Positions 1-12,528 of a stretch of DNA of 64,000 bases are shown one piece after another. This stretch comes from JALZMG01 sp963739975 (GTDB lineage Bacteria > Actinomycetota > Acidimicrobiia > Acidimicrobiales > Ilumatobacteraceae), in assembly GCA_963739975.1 (NCBI GenBank), contig CAVUCK010000025.1, forward strand, positions 1 to 64,000, written 5' to 3'. The notes beneath the pieces are model-generated. The model saw only the letters and a list, made by a program, of their open reading frames with translations. It was not told where the DNA came from and searched no databases. A program made the position numbers and the translations under genes. Position 1 is the first letter of the stretch; each line of letters starts with the position of its first letter.

Positions 1-3000
1 CCAAGACGACCACGACCTGCCCGGCCGGCTCGACGGGATGCACGCCGCGCAGCATCATCAAGATCGGGCTGGCCGACGTGCGCATCGGCCTCGGCGACGG
101 CACCACGGAGTACGTGATCCTGGAGAACGGCACGGGCGCCCTGATCGTCGGCCAGTTCCGGGCCACCCCCACGGGCCCGCTGGTCAGCGGCATCGCCGGC
201 GAGTTCTCCGCCACCATCCGCCTGCAGGGCTTCGGCGACGCCCTGTCGTTCATCGGCGGGTTCCGCGTCCAGCTCAACACGACCGGCACCCACGTCGTCG
301 ACACGATCACCGTCGACACGCCGACCGGGACGAGGGCGCTGGCCCTCGACCTCGCCGCCTCGCTGCGGCTGTCCATCGAGGGTGGCATCGGCGTCAACGG
401 GGAGCGGGTCACGCTCGTCATCGCCGGCCAGGAGCTCAGCGCGGCCACGCTGTTCTTCAGCCAGACCCAGACGCGCACCGGCGCCCGCATCATCAGCATC
501 GCCGTCGTCGACCTGCGCCTCGTCCTGCGCAGCGGCACGCCGGCCGACCCCACCGACGAGAACGATCCCAGCGTGATCGCCTGGATCGACGGGATCTCCG
601 GTGCCCTGATGCTGACGCCGCAGGGCATCGCCGCCACCCTCGTCGTCGGACCGCAGACCTTCCCGCTCGGCGACGGGATCTCGTTCAGCTTCACATCGGC
701 CTCGCTGGCCATCAACACCACACCGGTCGCCGTCAACCAGACGTTCGGTCCGGAGGGTTCCAGCGTCACGTTGGACCTCGCCGCCGGCCGCTTCGTGCGC
801 CTCGAGGTCCTCGGCGCCACGCTCGACCTCGGTGGCACGGTGCTCACCGGCAGCTTCTCGTTCGAGCAGGCCACGAGGCAGTGCCCGACCCCGGTCCCGG
901 TCGGCTGCGTGCCGGTGGCGATCACCAAGATCGGCGCTGCCGGCGTCAGCATCGGCTCGTTCGGCGGTGGTGACGGCTTCGTCAACGTCAACGGCGCCCT
1001 CGTCATCCTGCCCGACCTCGACGGCACCGGCGTCGGCGTCAAGGGCATCGCCGCCGTGCTCGAGGCCGAGGTCGACGTCAGCGCCGGCCCGGTCAGCTTC
1101 TCCGGCGACCCGTTCCTCAAGATCAACACCACCGGCATCACCGTCGACCAGACCGTGACCGTCGGCACCACCGAGATCCGCATCCAGGTCGGGCCCGAGC
1201 GCTTCGAGGTCGGTGTCGGCGACCTGCGCATCACGATCGGCGACTTCGTGACGATCGAGGGCACCATCGCCTTCGACTCCACCGGGAGCTTCACCGGCGA
1301 AGGCCTGCTGCTGTTCGTCGGGTCGGGGCCGCTCAACCTCGACGATGGGTCACGCAACCCGGCGGCCACCGGCTTCCTGCTGTCCAACACTCGCATCGTG
1401 CTGCGCAAGGTCACCGTGACCGGACAGCCGACGACCTACGCCCTGGCCGCCGTCGGCGACCTGTCGATCGTCGGGCTCGACGGCCTCCAGCTCGTCGCCA
1501 CCGGGGTGTTCCTGCGGCTCAACACGACCGGCCTGTCGTTCACCGACACCAACGCCGACTCGCTCGGCCGGGAGTCCCTGCGGATCCCCGGCGTCACCGG
1601 CCCAGCCGGCATCGTCACGTTCGCCACCGGCGACGTGGTGCTCGACTTCGGGGCCCAGAACATCACGTTCACCATCGGCGGGCTGCTGCAGGTCGGCGGG
1701 GGTGTGCGCTTCTCCAAGCGGCCCAACGGCACGATCGACATCGCCCTGGCCGGCGCCTCGGTGAAGATCGACATCGAGGGCGGCGGCGACTTCGCCGCTC
1801 CCGACTTCCTGTTCGCCGGCTCTGCCAACTTCTCGATCGGCGGACCCGAGGGCTTCAAGCTGCAGTCGTTCCGGGTCAACAGCTTCAGCCTGTTCAACCA
1901 GAGCGGCCAGGTCGCCTCGACGGCCCCGCCCACGTTCCTGCCAACGGCCGATCTCAAGTCGCCGTTCACCGGCCAGGTGCTGGCCCGCAGCACGTTCAAC
2001 GGCCAGGGCTACATCGACGTGCAGTTCAACGATCTCAACGGCGTCGGCCTCGACGTCGCGTCGATCACCGACTTCGCTGCCGAGTTCGACCTGTTCGTCA
2101 ACGGCCAGGCCGCCTCGGCGCTCGGGATCACGATCAACGGCCGGCCGACCGCCGTCGCCGGCCTGCGCAACGTGTTCCGCTACACGATGACCGGCACGAT
2201 CCCTGACGCCGGCGAGATCTCGGTGCGGTTCATCGCCGGGTCGTTCCGTGACCTCAGCACGGTGCCCGCCTCCAACGCCATCGAGACCGAGTACTTCACG
2301 CTCGTCAACCCGCTGCCCACGGGCGTCCTGCCACCGGCCGGTCCGGTCGCCCAGCTGGCGTCGCCGGGCAACGGGTCGGCCATCTCGCTGATCCAGATCA
2401 ACGGCCAGAAGTACATCGACGTCACGTTCGTCAGCCGCAGCGGCGCGGCGCTGAACCTCGACACCATCAACGGCGACGAGTTCACCCTGTCGGGCGCCAT
2501 CACCTCCGAGCTGCGCATGCTGGCCGGCACCGGCGGCATCCCGGACATCGTCGGGCAGCCACTGCTGATCGGGCCCAACACGTACCGCTACTTCCTGCGC
2601 GCCGTACCCCGGCCGCCGACGACCAGCACGACGCCGACGACTCCCGGCGCCCCGCCGGTCCTGCCGGCCCTGTTCACCACCGGGGTCGTCACCGTCACGT
2701 TCCGAGCCGGCAGCTTCGCCACCGTCGATGGCGGCCTCAACGTGGCCCGCACCGAGACGTTCACGATCGACCCGGCGGCCGCCGGCGAGCGGGCGACGGG
2801 CGGCCCGATCACCCTCGGCCCGCTCGAGCTGCAGGGCCCGACCGTCGGCCTGGCCGACGTCGGGTTCAAGGACGGCCTGCTGATCCTCACCATCGCCATC
2901 GGTGTCGACCGGGCCAGCCTGGCCTTCGGCCAGAACGCCCAGAGCACGCCGCCGGCGCCCGGCGCGCCGCCGACGCCGCAGCAGCGCAGCGGCGTCACCG

Positions 3001-6000
3001 TCGACCTGCTCGGCATCCTCGGCACGTTCGACCTCGGTGTCGACGTGTTCGGGCTGCTGTCAGGCAACGTCCGCGTCGAGCTGCCGGGCCGCTGGAGCCT
3101 CTCGGTGCAGTCGCTCGAGGTCGTCGTGCCCGACGTCGTGACCGTCACCGCCGAAGGCATCTCGATCAAGTACAACCCGGCCGACGTGACCGGCAGCCAG
3201 GAGCTGGTCCGCATCGACGAGGCCGTGATCCAGTTCCAGCGCTTCGCCGTGCGCGGCACGATCCGCACGTTCGACCCGACGCCCGGCGTGAACGGCGTCG
3301 CCGGCGACGAGATCCCGGGCCTCGTCATCCGCGAGAACGGCTTCACGCTCGGCGTCGCCGAGCTGTGCTACGGCTGCACCGCCGCCCAGCTCCTCGCACC
3401 GACCGCCACGCCGACGCCTGGCCAGGCCGCACCGCCGGTGCAAGTGGCGACGTCGCCGACGGCGCAGGCGAAGATCACGTTCGGCGGCATCCTCGAGTTC
3501 GACGACATCCGCTTCATCGTCGAGAACTTCAGTTTCACCGTCGGTGCGGCGATCAGCTTCGACGGCTCCATCGCCATCGCCTCCGGGGGCGCCAGGCTGT
3601 TCCCGGGGCGGCCGATCTCGGCCACGATCACCGACCGCCTGACCGCCGACGACCGGCGAGACGACGGGCAACCCGACACCGAGGCGCTGCGCCTGCAGCT
3701 CGACTTCGAGGACGGCCGGGTCACCGGCTTCGTGTTCGAGGTCGACACGCTGCTGCTCAAGATCAACGACTTCATCGAGGTCCGCGCCGTCGGGTTCCGC
3801 CTGAACACCGGCGCCGGCGCCACCGAGGCGATGGTCGAGTTCCTGCAGGTGGCGGCCACGGTCAAGATCGGCAGCCTCGAGCTGGGCGGCGAAGCGAAGA
3901 ACTTCGCCATCCTCGGCGATGGCACGTTCGACACCCGGCCCGGCTTCGGGGTGTTCCTCTCCGTCGGCTCGGCCACGGGCGCCAGCTTCCAGTGGCCGTC
4001 GTGGCTACCGATCCGGATCAACGCCCTCGGCATCGAGTGGCCGAACTTCGACACCGACCCGACCGACTTCCTGCTCACCCTGTCGGTGTCGATCGAAGGC
4101 ATGCCCTCGCTCGGCTCGGTGGAGTTCTCCGGCGCCATCGAGGGCCTCAAGGTCTCGCCCCGGCTCTTGCTCGAGGGCAAGTTCCCGATCGTCGAGATCT
4201 CCTCCATCGCCGTCGGCGTGAGCGGCCGGCTGTTCGGTGGCGAGCTGACGGCCACGCTGCTCGGTGGCATCCTCAAGTTCGACGCCACCGGCACGCTGAT
4301 CGGCGACTTCGACCGCACGACTGCGGTCGCCGACCGCGTGCTGTTCTTCGGCATCGAGGGCGGGTTCACCCTGCCCGCCATCGGTGGCCTGACGATCCGC
4401 CTCGGGCTGTCCGAGCTGGGTCCGCTCGGGGTGCAGATCACGGCCACCGTCCCGGTCATCGTCGAGCCGTTCACCGGGTTGACGATCTCCAACTTCGTCG
4501 CCGGCGTCGAGTTCTTCAAGACCCTGCCGGCGATCAGCGACCCGTTCCAGCTGCGCCGACCGGAGTTCTCCACGTCGACCCAGATCGACGCCTCGGATTG
4601 GCTGACCCAGCTCAAGGCGCAAGTGGCCACCCAGTTCCGGGCGATCAAGGCCAACCCGGCCCTCAACGGCTTCAGCGCCGCCTTCACGGCGCCGATGCTG
4701 ATCACCGGCGGGGCCGACATCTACTCGAGCTATCTCTCGCAGCTCACGTTCCGCGGCCGGGCGCAGATCAAGATCTCGACCGACGGCAAGCTGCTCATCG
4801 TCGGCCAGCTGATCTTCCTCGACGGACTGCTGACGATGAGCGCCAAGCTCTACGCCGACCTCTCGCGGATCAGCGAGGGCGCGGCGACGATCCTCTTCCT
4901 CGCCGACATCCCCGACGACCCGCGGATCCTGACGCTCCACGGGAAGTTCAAGATGGGCTTCCGCAACGCCGGCGGCGAGACGATCACGTTCGACGTCACC
5001 GACGAGGTGCCGAACACCGTCAACATCATCCGCCCGGCCGCCACGGTGGTCGACCCGGCCGGCGCGTCCGCCGATGTCGGTGTCATCAACGGCTCCGGCC
5101 ACCTGCACCAGGGCCGCAACTACGTCGACGTCGACTTCGCGCCGCCGCCCGGCACGGCGCTCGACTACGAGAGCATCCTCGACGCCGACCAGGAGCTGAC
5201 GGTCACGGTGAACGGCACGACCGTCCTCGTCGACGGCACACCGATCCCCGTGGTGGCGACGGTCGACGCCAACGGCCAGCTGGTCGTCACGGCGCTGGTC
5301 CCCAACGCCGACGAGACGTTGGCCGAGGCGCTGGCCCGCACCGGGACCCGCCGATTCCGCTACCTCGTCGGTCCCGCCGGCTACCAGTTCCCGCTCGGCG
5401 AGGTCACGGTGACGTTCGCCGCGGGGTCGTTCCAGACCGTCGACACGACGCTGGAGAACGGCACCGTGATCGCCGGCACGGCCAACGACGCGTCGACGGC
5501 GACGTTCGCCATCGACGGCACCACGGCGGTACTCCTCGACCCAGGGGCCGGCGGGGGGATCGACCTCAACGACCTCAACGCCCGCCGCTTCATCGACGTG
5601 CGGTTCCTGCCGACGCGCGGTGCCACCCTCGACGACGCCTCCGTGCTGGACGGCAGCGCCGAGCTCACGCTCGGCGGGGTGGCGGCCAGCGGGGTCACAC
5701 TGACGACGGTCGAGAAGATCGGCCCGAACACGTTCCGCTACCGGTTCACCGGAGCGTTCGGCGTCGGCGCCGTGACCGTCTCGTTCGCCGCCGGAGCGTG
5801 GAGCGACCTCGCCACCCGCTCCAACCGGGCGTTCACCCGTACGTTCGAGGTCCGCGGCGCCACCGGCGACCTGGCCACGCCGGCGCCCGGCGGCGCCATC
5901 GGTCGCGGCCAGCTGGCCACGGCGGGGGCCATCGAGGTCACGTTCCGTCCGACCAGCGGCTCCCTGATCGACCACGATTCCATCGACGGCGGGGAGATCG

Positions 6001-9000
6001 TGCTGCGCGACCCGACCGGCGCGATCGTCGCACTGGCCCTGCCGGAGCGCATCTCCACGACCGACACCTACCGGTTCCGCTTCACCGGCCCGCTGGCCGC
6101 CGGCGCCTACACGGTGGAGTACGTCGAGGGAACATTCGCCGACGTCGACGGCAACCTCAACCTGGCCGAGATCGAGACGTTCACGATCGCCGACGCCACG
6201 GCGGCGATCGTCAACCCGGCCCCGCTGGCCAAGATCGACCGGGAGACGCTGAACGCCGGCGACCGCCTCGACGTCTCGTTCCGCCCGGTCGCCGGGTGGA
6301 ACGCCGCCGCCATCGCCAGCGTCGTCGACAGCGGCCACGAGTTCGTGCTGTCCGGCGCCGACGCCCAGAACGCCGGCCTGAGCGGCGCAGCCACCGCCGT
6401 CATCACGCCGCAGAGCGGTGCCGTCCAGGTCATCGCCCGGCTCAGCGGCGAGTCCGACGCCGCCTACGCCACCCGCATCCTCGCCGCCCTGACGGCGGCC
6501 GGGGCCGGCGCCGTGCTGACGTTCCGCTACGCCTTCACCAACAGCTTCGACACCGGGCTGGTCAACGTCGACTTCACGGCTGGGGCGTGGCAGGACGCCA
6601 AGGGCAACCCCGGCGCCGCCGGCCGCCAGCAGTTCGCCATCATCACCCAGGCCCAGACGTTCTTCATCGAGCTGGGTGGCGGCGTCATCCTCAGCGCCGC
6701 CGGGTTCGCCACGCTGCTCGACGTGCGGGCCAACGTGCTGCTGGAGCTCGACTTCGTGCGCCAGGTCTTCACCCTCGAGTTCAACGGCTCGGTCACCGTG
6801 ATCGGGCTCGGCACGATCGGCTCGTCGGCCGGGCGCTTCGTGCTGGACACCGGCGACGGCGTGAAGTTCTGGGGCGTGATGACCGTGGAGACCGACTTCA
6901 GCGCCCTCCAGCCCCTCGGACTGTTCCTGTTCGGCAAGGGCACCATCGGCATCAACACGACGGACGAGGAGCGCTGCGAGACGTTGACGCTGCCAGGGCT
7001 GGCCACCGCCGCCACGACGGCCGCGCCGTGCGTCGCCGCACCGTCGAGCTTCGGGGCCGGCACCGGCTCGACCCGCACGTTCCTGCTCGCCCCGCAGAGC
7101 TTCCTCGTCGAGGTCGTCGGCCAGCTGCGGATCCGGGTACCGGGCACGACGACCGACCTCGTGCGCATGCAGGGCGGGTTCGTGCTGCGCATCGACCCGA
7201 CCCGCTTCGAGATCTTCGCCACGTCGGAGATCTCCTTCGGCATCGGCGACGCCCAGCTCACCTACGCCCAGGCCACCGGCCTGCTGATCGTGCAGACGGG
7301 GGTCGGCGGCGGCCTGCCCGGCATCGCCGGTCTGCTCAAGACCAGCCGTTCGGCCGGCCTCGGCCTGCCGAGCAGCAGCATGTTCACGGCCAGCGGCACC
7401 GTCACGGTGATGTTCAACACCACCCTGCAGGACCAGTTCTTCCAGATCCCGCCGTCGTTCTTCCCGCTGCTCCAGCCGGGCGAAGCGACGAGCATCGCGA
7501 TCTACAAGTCGGCCCCAGGACTCGACGGCATGGCCAACCCGCGCGGCCCACCGGGCGGCGAGATCTACATCGTCGCCACGATCCAGGCCGAGCTTCACAT
7601 CGGCCCGCTGGCGCTCACCGGCTTCGTGCAGATCCGCGCCGCCGTCAGCACCGGCGGCCAGGCCACCCTGGTGCTCACCGGTGCCGTCTCGACCGAGATC
7701 GAGTTCATCGGCGCCCTGTCCGGCACCATCAACCTCACCATCTTCGTCGGCGCCAAGACCGGCGTCGTCGGCCGGGTGCAGCTGGCGCTGCAGGCCGGCG
7801 CTCCCAGCCCGTTCGGGGCCGACCTGTTCAGCCTCCAAGGTGATTTCCTCCTCGAGCTCAACGGCGTGCTCGGAGGAACCGGGCCCGAGACCATCGACAC
7901 GTTCCTGATCGGCCCCGACGGCAAGTTCCTGCGCAACGCCGACGGCAGCCTGCAGGTCGGCCAGGTCACGATCGAGCCCGGCCTCCGGATCCGCCTGTCG
8001 GGCAAGGCCGTCCTGCTCGGCCGGCTCGAATTGATCGGCCGCTTCACGCTCGATCTCGACAGTGAGCGGCTGGCGATCTCCGTCGAGGCCAGCCTCGAGC
8101 TGGCGCCCTTCGGCTCGATCGAGGCCGTCGGCGGGTTCCTCATCGACTCCCAGGGCGTGTTGCTGCGGGCCACGCTGACGAGGAACGCCTCGTTCGGCAA
8201 CGACATCGGCCTGCGCTTCAGCGGCAGCGCGTTCGTGTCGTTCAACTCCTCGGCGGCCAGCCGCGACCTGACGATCTTCGGCACCACCTACCCCGTGGTC
8301 AGTGGCCTGCTGATCCGCATCGAAGGCAGCATCGAGTTCCTCGGCTTCGCCACGGCCAACGGATTCGCCGAGATCCTCGTGTCGGCCACCGTCATCCGCG
8401 TCGAGTTCGCGGTGGCCTTCAACCTCGGCGGGCTGACGTTCTCGGCGGCTGGCGGCGCCGAAGTGTCGCTCAGCCCCAGCGACCCCGGCTTGGCGCTGCG
8501 CCTGGCCGTCAGTGTCACTGCCGACGTCGAGATCTTCCGCATCTCCGCCAGCGGCGAACTGCAGATCAACACCACCGACACGACCCGCCTCGGTGTCGCC
8601 GCCAACTCGTTCCTCCTCGCCCTCAGCGGCGAGGTCGTGATCTTCGAAGTGCTGCGCTTCGACGCCAGCTTCTCGGTCGTCGTGCGCAACGGCGGGTGGC
8701 GCTTCGACTTCTCGGCCGGCATCGACTTCTTCGGCATCCTGACGATCAACGGGTCCGGCTTCCTCGACTCACGAGGCAACTTCGACATCACGCTGCAGGG
8801 CCGCTTCGTCATCGGCAGCGACGACTTCGGCCTGTCCGGCCAGGCGACGTTCCGGGTCTGGAACATCGTCTCCTCCGACACGTCCGGGAACCCCATCTAC
8901 GACTTCGGGCTGTCGATCGACGCCAGCTTGCGGGCCCGCCTGTTCGGCATCACCCTGGCCGGCGTCGGCTTCAACGTGACGTTCTCGGCGAGCAGCCGCG

Positions 9001-12000
9001 ACGGTGACGCCAGCGGCGGCCGCGTGAAGATCCAGCTCAGCGTCACGGTGAGCATCGACCTCGGGCTGTTCAGCATCTCCAAGACGGCCCGCTTCACGAT
9101 CGGCTACCTGCAGTTCCCGCCGCCCGTGTTCCTGGCCGGCGACGCCGACGGCCCCGACGCCAACCTGCAGAACAACTGGGACCCGGCCGGAGACGGCATC
9201 CTCTACCTCAACGTCGGCTCCCGCGCCGGCTTCCGCAACATCGCCGAGGACGAGACCGACGAGGCCTACGTCATCCGCGACGGTGGGTTCGACGACGAGG
9301 GTCGGCGGCTGACGCAGATCAGCGCGTTCGGGCGTACGAACAGCTTCGCCAACGTCACCGAGATCCGGGCGCGGACGTTCGACGGCGGCGCCGACCAGCT
9401 GTTCATCGAGTCGTCGGTGACCGTGCCCGTCTTCGTCGAAATGGGTGCCGGTGAGGACGTTGTCTCCTACGCCGGGGCCAATGCCCTGAGCACGATCGAC
9501 GGCGGGGCGGACGCCGACTACATCGAGTGGACCGGCACCCTCACTACCGGGCGCCTGACGATCAACGGCGGCGGCGGCGACGACTTCATCACGCTGCTCG
9601 GCGGGGCCGGCAACGTGGACGCCGGCGCCGGCCGCGACAAGGTCCTCGGCAGCGCCTTCGCCGACATCCTGGCGGGCGGGCCAGACGGCGACGAGATCGT
9701 CGGCAACGGCGGCGCCGACACGATCACCGGCGGCGACGGCCAGGACCAGATCGTGCTCACGTTCGCCGGCCTGGGTAGCACCGTCGACGGCGGTACCGGT
9801 GCCGACGTCCTGATCGTGTCGGCGACCTCGGGCAGCGACATCGTGTCCCTCGGCGTGCAGGGCGACGGCTCCGGCTTCGAGATCGATCCGGCGAGCGGGG
9901 CCAGCATCACGTCGCAGCAGGTCGAGACGGTGGTCTTCTTCGCCGGCACCGGCGCCGACGCGCTGACCGTCGGCGAGCTGAAGGGCAGCCACGTGGGCAC
10001 GCTGGAGCTGAGCCTCGGCACCCAGGAGACCGTCGTCGGCACGATCGACGTGACCGAGACCCAGGGCACCGGCTCCAACGCCGGCACCGTGACCCGGACC
10101 GTGCCGCGGGTGACGACGGTCGCCGACAACGCCGCCGACCGCGTCACCGTGCTCGGCTCCGGGCTGGCCGACGAGTACACGCTGAACACCGAGGAACCGG
10201 ACGTCGACAGCGGCTTCTACCGCAAGGTCAGGGCCTCCCGCCGAGTCGCCGGCGATGTGTCGTACTCCTACGAGCTGATCGTCGGTGGGTCCGTGCGCGC
10301 CGAGGGCGACGTGCTGCGCTTCGAGACCGGCGACGGCGCCGACCGCATCGACGCCGCCTCGCTCGGCGCCGTGCAGACCGTGCAGGTCGGCAGCCCGGCG
10401 CAGACCTTGACGATCCGCGGCCGCGACCTCATCGCGCTCGAGCTGGTCACCGGCGCCGGCAACGACACGATCGTCGGCTCGCCGTTCGCCGACCTGCTCG
10501 AGGGCGGCACCGGGAGCGACCGCTACACCGGCGGTGAAGGCCTCGACCGCTTCGTCGACACCTCGACCGCTCCGACCGACATCGACGTGCTCGTCGAGCA
10601 GTTCGACCGGGACATGGGCCTGTTCGACAACACGTTCATCGTCGGCAACGTGCTGGCCGACGGCGGCGGGCCGTTCGGCCTCACCCCGCCGGTCACCCAG
10701 GCCTACCTGGAGGCCGAGTTCAAGGTCGACGACCCCGACCTGCGCTTCGGCAGCAGCGGCGACCGGTGGACGGCGACGTCTGTGGTCGAGGACCTCCGCC
10801 TGATCTTCGAGGAGGCCGAGCTGCGCGGCGGCGACGGTCGAAACGTGATGGTCGTCGGCGACGCCGACGGGTTCGTCACGGTCGGTTCGACGTTGCGCCA
10901 GGTGGCGCCCTGGACCGGGCGGGTGAGCCTCGACAACGGCGACAACACGGCGAACACCTTCCCCGAGTACTACGTGGTCACCGCCGTCGGTGGGAACAGC
11001 GCCCGGATCAGCATCCGCGACTCCGCCGGCACCGACATGCTGGTGGTGTTCGGCACCAATGGCGCCGACCGCATCGGGCTCAACGCCCAGGGCACCGGGG
11101 CCAGCCGGACCGGGTTCATCACCGTCGGAGCCCGCGACGCCGACGGGACGGACCGTCGCGACTCGATCATCCACCGCGGCGTCGAGCTGGTGCAGATCGA
11201 CCTGCTCGGTGGCCCGGACTCGGTGCTCGCCGACGACACGGCCGTGATGACGATCATCAACCTCGGCGGCGGCGACGACGAGATCGTCGTCGGCACCGTG
11301 CCGCTCGTCCCGGACCCCGGCAACCGCACGCTGGAGTTCCCCGACGGCGTGCCGGTCGCCGACACCGAGAACATGACGAACGGCAACTCGGCCCCGCTGT
11401 TCGTGCTCGGCGAGGGCAACAACGACCGCTTCGAGGTCAACCACAACCGGGCCAAGCTGTTCCTCCACGGCGGCTCCGGCAACGACCGGTTCCTGCTCAA
11501 GACGTTCCTCGTGCTGCGCGAGAACCCGGAGGACAACCAGGAGATCACGAACCTCGCCACGCTGTTCGGCGGCACCGGCACGAACCGCTACGACTACCTG
11601 CAGAACGCTCCGGTGTTCATCAACGGCGGCCCGGGCCTCGACACCATCGTCGTCATCGGCACGCCGATCGGCGACACGTTCATCGTCACCGACGTGCTGA
11701 TCGTCGGCGCCGGTCGGATCACGACGTTCCTCAACATCGAGGCGATCGAGATCGACGGCGGCGGCGGCCCCGACGTGATCTGGATCATGGCCACCGGTGG
11801 CGGGTTCTCGACGACGGTCATCGGCGGCTCGGGCGACGACACCATCCACCTCGGCGGCGCCCCGCCACCGCTGATCCTCGACCCGCCGCCGTTCGTCTAC
11901 ACACCGCCGCCGATCGTGGTCGAGCAGCCGCCGGAGATCATCTACGAGCCGATCACCCGCTTCGCCGGCTCGTACGTGACGAGCTTCGAGCGCAGCTTCT

Positions 12001-12528
12001 TCGACTCGATCGTCTCGTTCTTCGGCCTCGGCGACACCTCCACGCAGGCCAAGCTGCGGGCACTCGACCTCGCCGTCAAGGCGGCCAAGGGCTGGCTCGA
12101 CGCCTCCCGCGCCCAGGTCCCGTACTTCCAGAACCCGATGATCACGGTCGGCGGCATCTCGCTGCTCGACGGCTTCGGCAACCTGCGCACCCTCGCCGGC
12201 GCCGAGCTGGCGACCGTGCTGGCCCAGATCGACGTCTTCAACCGATCCACGTTCAACTTCTTCGGCATCGCGTTCGGCACGACCACCGTCGCCATCATCA
12301 ACGGGCTGGTCGTCACGTACGAGGCCGGCCGGTCGGTCGCCGTGCAGAAGCTGATCCAGCCGCAGCCCGTGGTCGTCGACCCACCGCCGTTCGTGTTCGT
12401 CGCCGACCCGGTGTTCGACGTGCGCTCGATCGTCGGCCGTCTGACGATCATCGGCGGCGACGCCGTCGAGGCCGCCGGCGACAAGCTCGTCGTGCACAAC
12501 CAGCAGGGCAGCTCGGCCGCCCAGCCGG
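1..12528 (+). CDS. Giant surface protein A, segment 1 (5' end outside window)
   Basis: The third reading frame is open from the first bases with no start codon of its own, so the gene begins upstream. The GTG at 78 is an internal valine. About 4,170 codons run uninterrupted to a frame break near 12528. The protein is beta-rich and low in Lys and Cys. Repeats of roughly 130-150 residues carry an 'L-x-I/L-N-T-T-G' core (for example near 280, 1130 and 1515). Two blocks of Ig-like repeats follow (1935-2775 and 5040-6645). Degenerate RTX-like Gly/Asp repeats run from 9430 to 11860, then a Pro-rich stretch with PPPFVYTPPP and VVVDPPPFVF (11870-12410). This modular plan is typical of giant secreted adhesin-like proteins. 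No catalytic domain is recognised in this segment. The function is inferred to be structural and extracellular. It is the first part of one gene that ends at 29962. Confidence 0.8.
1935..2775 (+). repeat. Ig-like repeats, first block (2 copies) in protein A
   Basis: Two successive beta-sandwich-like repeats of about 120-150 residues. Each starts with a P/A-x-G segment, then 'YIDVxF', an 'L-D-x-x-S/T-I' segment, a 'YRY/F' strand, 'V-x-F-x-A-G-S-F' and a closing 'E-T-F-T-I'. The same pattern returns at 5040-6645. The second copy contains a Thr/Pro insertion (TTSTTPTTPG) before its final strands. Confidence 0.6.
5040..6645 (+). repeat. Ig-like repeats, second block (4 copies) in protein A
   Basis: Four further copies of the repeat seen at 1935-2775. 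Shared features are 'V/I-D-V-x-F-x-P', an 'I/S-x-D...E-x-x-L' segment, 'F-R-Y/F-x-F-T' and 'V-x-F-x-A-G-x-x-x-D'. Six copies in all suggest tandem duplication followed by divergence. This resembles bacterial Ig-like folds, but the exact family cannot be assigned by eye. Confidence 0.55.
9430..11860 (+). repeat. Degenerate RTX-type Gly/Asp repeats, first block
   Basis: The translation carries many 'GGxGxDxI/V' and 'GNDxI/F' units, for example INGGGGDDFITLLGG, GPDGDEIVGNGGADTITGG and GGGDDEIVVG. Hemolysin-type repeats of this sort bind calcium and fold into parallel beta-rolls outside the cell. The spacing is irregular, so calcium binding is likely only in parts. Confidence 0.65.

Noticed and set aside
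4005..7838. Minus-strand open frame of about 1,280 codons, and similar ones at 8769-12536 and 17316-21473
   Set aside because: Shadows of gene A in high-GC sequence. Composition is arginine, glutamate, glycine and valine without any motif, and the plus strand shows clear repeats in the same positions.
3365..7843. Plus-strand open frame of about 1,490 codons in another frame
   Set aside because: Arg/His/Pro-rich shadow of gene A. The overlapping frame carries the Ig-like repeats and is open over the whole distance.
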